Origin: Engraulis encrasicolus
Lineage: Eukaryota; Chordata; Actinopteri; Clupeiformes; Engraulidae
Direction of reading: 5' to 3'
Assembly (NCBI RefSeq): GCF_034702125.1
Contig: NC_085867.1
Location: forward strand, 49,303,898-49,367,897
DNA length: 64,000 nt
Shown: piece after piece, positions 57,507-64,000 of the stretch
Numbering within the stretch: position 1 is the first letter of the stretch
Layout of the letters: each line of letters opens with the position of its first letter
Notes under the pieces: generated by a model
Database searches by the model: none
What the model saw: only the letters and a program-made list of their open reading frames with translations
What the model was told of the DNA's origin: nothing
Program-made: the position numbers and the translations under genes

Positions 57507-58659
57507 GGTGATGGAATGCTATCCTTAGGGCCAAAACATACCAAGGCGGAACGGAACGGTCGCGGGACGAACGCAGTCTTTCTGCTTAGTTTTGGCCGGT
57601 GTGTTTTTCTCTGCCTTTCACACTGACAGCGTCGGTGTGCGCGGCCAGTCCTGTTTAACCCCCCCCACAGCTAAAGCTAGCTGCTACTTTGTAATTCATT
57701 TGAATGAGACACCGCCGGTCGTGAAACGGCGTGAAAAGTACGCTCAAGTTCTATTTTCCAAATGCAGCGCCATGCCGCTGATGCCCGACTACCGCCGGTT
57801 AGTGTGTAAGGACAGATATGTTTCAATGTATTTTCACCGACGCCGGTAAAAAAACGCGTCCGTTCTGCGACGCTTTACCGCCCTGGTGTTTAAGACCCCT
57901 TACCGTGCGAACACAGCGCCGACGTTCAACGTGTGGAAAGATGCAGAAGTAACTGACTTTGTATGGGAGAGGAGGCGGCAGAAGCGTGAAAAGCAGCAAA
58001 CGTCATTCGAAGAGAGGTTTGGCATCAAAGTGGCTTATTCACATGCAACCGTTCGGTTTTGACAAAGTGGACATCCCGCCCACGACACAGTTGATTGGAC
58101 CTTTGGCGTGATTGCAAAGGTCTTCAGCTAATCGTACAGCTGAGAGTGTGCTCCCATAGAGATGGACATTCATGTCCTAATATTTAGTCTTTAATTTAGA
58201 TAATACTATCTTCTTTCTCTCTCTTCTTCTTTCCAAATCTTATTGAATGACAAATGTGTATGATGATGTGCTTTTACAGAGACTATTACTATTGAATGCC
58301 AGTTTACGAGGATATCACATTAAAAAGGCATAATTATAGTTATTTTTATCTTGTTGCCATGACATTTTGCCTTTGAGTAAGTGTAGGAATACATGTTGAA
58401 TGCAAACATGTGAGCATTGCACATTTATTTCCATGGAGAAGTGGTACTTTCTAACGCATTCTGCCCAAAATCAAGAATTTCGGCGGCCATTTTGTTTTTT
58501 GCTCATTTCATGGTCAAAAACTCAAAATTCAGCTTGGGAACCAGGCTAGCTGAATTCGGGGTACTTTAATTGTCTTAGAAAACTAGGTTCCCAACTTTTA
58601 CTAAAAAATGCTTCTAACACCCTTATAAAGGGCCTTTTTCTGGAAATGCTTCTAGTCTA

Positions 58660-59516
58660 GGTCTCTTTCTTTTTCCCCCAATTTCCTTGAAGATTAGTTA
58701 CAGTTTTTCTCAATTGGTTTTGTACATTTCTCACAACAGAAAAATGATTATCAAAAGTCTTTGTTCAATTGTGACTTCCTGGTGTTACCTGTGCACATGG
58801 TCAAATCAGTTTCTCATTGTTTTCGGCATATAGCAAATGCTCTCGTCCACCATGCCATGGCTGTGTACAATTCTCAGTGATTTCGTACATTATCAATTGC
58901 TTTTGTCATATCACTCAAAAAGCTTTGTCACTGAATGCATGAAACTATCTCAATCTTATCTGATCAATGTAATATAAAACTGAATTTACAACATTTCCCA
59001 TTAGTATAGGCAATGGGTGAAAAAATCGCTCACAAGGTGATACAAGCATGAAAATTGGCACAGGTGTTCATTAGGACATGCTTATCAATATCAGGGGTGG
59101 AGGCACTCAAAATTCCATGTTGCATAGCAACGGTTGCTAGGCAAAGCATTTCCCTTAGCAACCAGCATCAATTATGCAGTTTCTAATTGATTTTGTGGTA
59201 TTAAGGCATATGTACCCTGAGCCATTGTCTTAAAATCAATGTAGCAATGCTGAGAAAGGCTCCATATTACAAATATGCACCCTTTTCCTTACAGTAGCAA
59301 CCAGCATCAATAAAAAAAGGTTCCGAGCAATTATGTGGTATTGTGATGTTTGACTATTGAACGTGTGTCCTAAAATCACTACATGAATCCTTCAAGAGGT
59401 TATACATTAGCAACGTGTGACAATGGCCCCTTTGATGTCATTTTGTTTCCATTTAAGTAAACTTAAAAATACAATTTACACTTCAATTTACTTTTTGAGG
59501 ACATATGTCTCAATAG
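58660..59516. other. no gene recognised
   Basis: AT-rich DNA with one more Academ-like terminal relic near 59035 (gtgatacaagcatgaaaatt) and tagcaacggttgctaggc, a short palindrome. Confidence 0.45.
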
Positions 59517-60271
59517 TGTCACGCTCCGGTCCTGACTGTACGCAGTGGTAGCCCTGCACTTTCCACTCCATGGTTTCCTTGTGACCATGCCCTCTGGTGG
59601 CCTAGGCGCTGAACTTCCACCACTCTTCCAACAACCTATCACCAGCCTGGTTTCAGCTTCACCTGTGTCAACTCTCCTAATCACCCTCGGCTTTAAATCC
59701 TGACATGGGACTCTGCTCATTGCAAGTTTGTTGTTTTCTGTCTGTATGTGAAACATTCTTGTCATGCCCTGATCCTGATCAAGTGCCACGTGAGTTTTTG
59801 GACTGCTTTTGAGATTTTTTTCCTTTTTAATGAACTTTTGGATTTTTGCCACATGTGCTTTGCATTGGACTACTGTTTGGAACTGAGCTTTGAGTTTTTG
59901 CCATGTGTGCCTCGCATCTTGATTTTTGAACCATTTTGACTGTTCTGGAGTTTTTTGCCACGTGAGCTTTGCATTTTGATTTTGAACTGTTCTAACTGTC
60001 TTGGAGTTTTTGCCACTTGTGCCTATTTTTTGTTTATGGATTTTCGGAGCATTTTGCCACCGTGACCTTCCTGTGTTTTGACCTTTTTGCCACGTGAATA
60101 TTTTTGTGAAGACCTGCCTTTCATTTTTTGCCCACTGATACCCTGAACTGTGCTTGTCCTGAACATTGTTTTTTGCCTCACCCCACCAACTTCTTGCCCT
60201 GAAATAAACCTCACTCTGATTGCCATTTTTTGTCCTGGTCTGCTTCTGGGTTTCCAAGTACTGTTCTGACA
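59517..60271 (+). repeat. 5' LTR of a Ty3/Gypsy retrotransposon
   Basis: Runs from TGTCACGCTCCGGTC to ...TTCTGACA, TG..CA ends. A polyadenylation signal AATAAA lies at about 60202, and the body has many tttttgccacgtg units. Start of gag lies 17 bases downstream. The 3' LTR is outside the window, so the ends are judged from one copy. Confidence 0.75.
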
Positions 60272-60287
60272 GAACAAACTTGCCAAC

Positions 60288-61235
60288 ATGGACCCAGCAG
60301 ACCTGGAACTGGTGAGGACCGCAGTGAAGGAACAGGGAATAATGTTAGGAGGTCATGAACAAGGCCTGATTCAAGTAAATAACAATATTGGGGCCGTTGC
60401 TGAACAGCTAAACTCCCTCTCTGCACAGGTGCAACAACTTTTGACTAACATCTCTCAGCCCCAGCAGAACCCTCCACACTCTGATCCGCCTCCTAATGCC
60501 CCTGCTACGCCCTCCCCATTCAGAGAACCCAGGCTGCCTGCTCCTCAGCCCTATGACGGTAACCCCGACACCTGTCGTTCTTTCCTTTCACAATGCTCAT
60601 TGTCCCTGGAGCTCCAGTCTCTCGCCTTTCCTACAGAACGATCCAGAGTAGCTTACCTCATCACCCTCCTCACTGGCAAAGCCCGGGACTGGGGTACTGC
60701 TGTGTGGGATGCCAACGATGCCTGCTGCTCTACCTACAAGAAATTCACTGATGAGATGAAAAAGGTGTTCGACCGCTCCTCTTCTGGCAGAGAAGCAGCG
60801 AGAGAGATCATGGCACTCCGTCAAGGTACCCGTTCAGTTTATGATTATGCCATTGAATTCCGTACCCTGTCTGCTTCATGCAAATGGAACGATGATGCCT
60901 TGTATGATGCCTTCTTGAATGGCTTGTCTGACTCTGTTAAGGATGAGCTTGTCCCCAGAGAGTTACCCCCCAGCCTTACAGAACTCATGGACCTGGCCGG
61001 ACGCATCGATGCCCGCATTAGGCAGAGAGCCAGGGAGAAGTCTTCAGCCCCTTTTCGAGCAGTTGTGAAGCTCACACCGACTGAAGTACCACCACCTGAA
61101 CCCATGCAGATTGACTGTGCCAAAGTCACCCCTGAGGAACGCCAACGCAGACGAGACGCAGGTGCCTGTTTCTACTGTGGAAAGGTGGGCCACTTTTGTT
61201 CTGCATGTCCTCTAAAAGACAAAGCCCGCCAGTGA
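60288..61235 (+). CDS. Ty3/Gypsy gag
   Basis: 315 codons starting [17 protein letters not shown]. Proline-rich segment at about 60-90, then a retrotransposon gag/capsid domain (about 90-230) and a single zinc knuckle [15 protein letters not shown] (C-X2-C-X4-H-X4-C) near 295-309. Packages the element's RNA in the cytoplasm. The frame is intact. Overlaps pol, which is in the -1 frame, so pol is likely made by ribosomal frameshifting. Confidence 0.9.
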   Translation: MDPADLELVRTAVKEQGIMLGGHEQGLIQVNNNIGAVAEQLNSLSAQVQQLLTNISQPQQNPPHSDPPPNAPATPSPFREPRLPAPQPYDGNPDTCRSFLSQCSLSLELQSLAFPTERSRVAYLITLLTGKARDWGTAVWDANDACCSTYKKFTDEMKKVFDRSSSGREAAREIMALRQGTRSVYDYAIEFRTLSASCKWNDDALYDAFLNGLSDSVKDELVPRELPPSLTELMDLAGRIDARIRQRAREKSSAPFRAVVKLTPTEVPPPEPMQIDCAKVTPEERQRRRDAGACFYCGKVGHFCSACPLKDKARQ

Positions 61236-63082
61236 GAATAGGGGGCCTGGTGGGCACTGCAACCAACTCCTCCCCTCTCCAGCGCACCTATCTCTCTGTC
61301 TCTCTCTCATACAAAGGCCAATGTCATGACCTCCATGCCCTCATTGATTCAGGCGCAGACAGGAATTTAATGTGTTCTGCTACAGCCAAACGGCTTGGAA
61401 TTCCTTCAACACCTTTAGACAGCCCTCTCTATGTCCAGACACTTAATGGCAGCAGTTTGGGGACCATTACCCATAAAACAGCCCCTGTCACTCTAAGAAT
61501 ATCTGGGAACCACTCAGAGTTAATCTCTTTCCATATCATGACTGATCCACATGTCCCAATAGTTCTTGGATTCCCCTGGCTGTCTATACACAACCCCCAT
61601 GTTAAATGGTCTGACAATAGCATTTTGGGTTGGAGCCCCTTTTGCTTGTCATCATGCCTTGGATCTGCTTTCACCTCTGTTTCTCCATCCCCAGCTCTTG
61701 AGGAGTTTCCTGACTTGTCTAATGTTCCTAAGGAGTATATGGACCTCAAGCCTGTATTCAGCAAGTCCCAAGCCGTGTCCCTACCCCCTCATAGGCCGTA
61801 TGACTGTGCGATCGAGCTTCTGCCTGGTACGTTTCCACCCAAAGGTGGCCTGTACTCTCTCTCCCCTGCTGAAAGGGAAGCCATGAAGAAATACATCTCT
61901 GACTCCCTGGCTGCCGGAATCATTCGTCCATCATCATCGCCCGCTGGGGCTGGCTTCTTTTTTGTGGGGAAGAAGGACGGGTCCCTACGCCCCTGCATAG
62001 ATTACAGAGGACTCAATGACATCACTGTAAAAAACAGGTACCCCCTACCCCTTATGTCTACTGCCTTCGAGCTACTCCAAGGAGCCTGCATTTTTTCTAA
62101 GCTTGATTTAAGAAATGCGTACCATCTAGTCAGGATTAGGGAGGGGGACGAATGGAAAACGGCCTTCAATACCCCGACTGGCCATTACGAATACCTGGTC
62201 GTACCCTTTGGTTTAACCAATGCTCCTGCCGTCTTTCAAGCTCTAGTCAACGATGTCCTACGAGATTTTTTGAATATTTTTGTTTTTGTTTACCTTGATG
62301 ACATTTTTATTTTTTCCCCTTCTCTTGAGGCCCACAGACACCATGTCAGGCAGGTTCTCCAGCGGCTGCTGGAGAACAAACTTTTTGTGAAAGCTGAAAA
62401 ATGTGAATTTCACAAACGCACTGTATCCTTTTTGGGATTTGTCATCTCCCCCTCTGAGATACAGATGGATCCCTTGAAGCTGAAAGCCGTGAAGGACTGG
62501 CCCACTCCCTCCTCTAGACGAGCACTCCAGCAGTTCCTGGGATTTGCCAATTTTTATCGGCGGTTCATCAGGGGGTTTAGTTCCATGGCTAGACCCCTCA
62601 CCGCACTCACCTCTACCCGAACCTCCTTCCGCTGGAGTGAGGAGGCAGAGAAGGCTTTCACTGACCTGAAAAGTAGGTTCACTTCTGCTCCAATTCTAAC
62701 ACTCCCTGATCCCTCTCTCCAGTTTGTTGTTGAAGTAGATGCCTCTGAGTCAGGTGTGGGGGCTGTTCTGTCGCAGAGGTCACCAAAGGATAACAAGCTA
62801 CATCCATGTTCCTACTTCTCCCACCGTCTCTCTCCTGCTGAGAGGAATTATGATATTGGAGACAGGGAGTTGCTAGCAGTCAAGTTAGCATTAGGGGAGT
62901 GGAGACACTGGCTGGAAGGGGCCAATCCTCCTTTTCTAGTATGGACCGATCACAAGAATCTGGAATACCTCCGAACGGCCAAGCGCCTAAATGCCAGACA
63001 AGCCAGGTGGTCACTGTTTTTCTCACGATTTAATTTTTCTCTCTCCTACCGCCCGCCCTGGTTCCAAGAATGGCAAGCCTGA
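61196..63082 (+). pseudogene. Ty3/Gypsy pol, protease-RT-RNase H part, ends in a frameshift
   Basis: Order of domains: aspartic protease ([11 protein letters not shown]), reverse transcriptase ([23 protein letters not shown] carrying the catalytic Asp pair), RNase H ([26 protein letters not shown]). At about 63052-63060 the sequence cgcccgccctgg contains an apparent 4-base tandem duplication (GCCC). The frame shifts there and ends at the stop at 63080-63082, just before the integrase. The change may be a genuine lesion or an assembly error. The rest of pol lies in the frame starting at 63060. Confidence 0.9.
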
Positions 63083-64000
63083 TGCCTTATCCAGACAGTT
63101 TTCCTCAACAATGGAACCCCGCACCCCAGAGACCATCCTCCCTCCTAGATGTCTGGTGGGTGCAGCCATGATGGAGATTGAAACCATCGTTCAGGAGGCT
63201 CAGGATCAAGAACACAGCCCAGGTAACAAACCACCTAACTCTCTCTTTGTGCCCTCCACAGTCCGCTCTCAAGTGCTTATATGGGGACACAGCTCCAAGT
63301 TAGCCTGCCATCCTGGGACAAAGAGAACGGTGGAAATGATCGAACAGCGCTTCTGGTGGCCATCTTTGAAGAGGGACGTCCAACTGTTCGTGGCTGCTTG
63401 TGATATCTGCAGGAGAAACAAGTCAGGTAACAGGCCTCCAGCCGGTCTCCTAAGGCCACTTCCTGTTCCTCACCGCCCCTGGTCACACATAGCTGTGGAC
63501 TTTGTTACTGGGCTTCCCAAATCTGACGGCAACACATGCATTTTGACAGTGGTAGATCGTTTCTCTAAGGCTGCCCATTTCATACCCCTACCTAAATTAC
63601 CATCTGCTAAAGAGACAGCAGAGCTATTGGTCCTCCATGTTTTCCGTCTGCACGGCTTGCCCTCCGATATTGTCTCTGACCGTGGCCCACAGTTTTCTGC
63701 CCAGTTTTGGAAAGCTTTTTGCAGACTAATCGGTGCCTCTCCCAGCTTGTCTTCAGGTTTTCACCCTCAGACTAATGGACAAGCAGAGCGAGCAAATCAG
63801 AAGCTGGGGGCCTCCCTCAGGTGCATGTCTTCTCGGGACCCCTCCTCATGGAGCAAGATGCTGCCCTGGGTGGAGTATGCACACAACACCCTACCTACCT
63901 CTGCCACAGGTCTGTCCCCCTTTCACTGCTGTATGGGCTACCAGCCCCCACTGTTCCCTTCTCAGGAGGAGGAGGTGGCAGTCCCCTCGGCCCAAGCCTT
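63060..64000 (+). pseudogene. Ty3/Gypsy pol, integrase part, runs off the window
   Basis: Open frame to the window edge, in a different frame from the upstream part. Shows an integrase HHCC finger ([21 protein letters not shown]) and the catalytic core: [36 protein letters not shown] (D, D and E). The C-terminal end and 3' LTR are missing from the window. Confidence 0.9.

Larger units (their letters stand above)
53910..58659. mobile_element. third Academ-like element, 4.75 kb, TSD GGT
   Basis: Left tip TAGTCTAGACACATTT and right tip (inverted) TAGACTAGAAGCATTTCC, flanked by GGT on both sides (53907-53909, 58660-58662). Inside these the arms match over about 180 bases (TTAGTAAAAGTTGGGAACCTA, gttcccaagctg, aacaaaatggc-gcc). 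It contains a decayed transposase and, downstream, a DIRS relic. Confidence 0.68.

Noticed and set aside
59463..60257. 264-codon minus-strand frame
   Set aside because: Lies entirely in the Gypsy LTR and is produced by its repetitive tttttgccacgtg units.

Overview
The window looks like teleost fish DNA. It holds one vertebrate housekeeping gene (WDR41) with small exons in long introns, dense CA/GT microsatellites, a tRNA-derived SINE, Tc1/mariner, hAT and PIF/Harbinger-type elements, an L2-like LINE tail, DIRS and Ty3/Gypsy retrotransposons, and a 97-base assembly gap. The species cannot be told from the sequence.

Layout. (1) 780-17348, minus strand: WDR41, partner of C9orf72-SMCR8. Twelve coding exons join in frame to 406 residues; the last exon (about 50 residues) should lie left of the window. 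Its introns are full of repeats, several within tens of bases of splice sites, and the 3' end of exon 9 is triplicated inside a GT microsatellite. (2) 17349-23162: upstream DNA, an L2-like LINE tail split by a Tc1/mariner copy with one stop codon, and a SINE. (3) 23163-25154, plus strand: a six-exon gene of 227 codons that I do not recognise. All splice sites are canonical, all phases match, and it is not visible as one long ORF. (4) 25155-28337: low-complexity DNA and a broken SGNH-hydrolase pseudogene. (5) 28338-58659: a cluster of very large DNA transposons that I assign, by inference, to an Academ-like group. Four elements share 5'-TAG...CTA-3' ends and apparent 3-bp target duplications (AGC, ACT, TTA, GGT). 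The outer element (about 14 kb) has a decayed transposase joining a DDE-like core, an XPG/FEN-like nuclease domain and a Cys-rich tail. It is split by a 4.0-kb relative carrying its own decayed transposase and by a 2.7-kb near-perfect palindrome. Removing both insertions and one copy of each target duplication leaves the host frame continuous. A third relic transposase lies at 54.5-56.2 kb with a DIRS relic beside it. (6) 59517-64000: a Ty3/Gypsy retrotransposon, 5' LTR, gag and pol, broken by one short frameshift and cut off by the window edge.

Cellular function is limited to WDR41 (lysosome and autophagy signalling) and the unknown six-exon gene. The rest is mobile DNA in several nesting layers, so much of the value of the window is as a readable insertion history.
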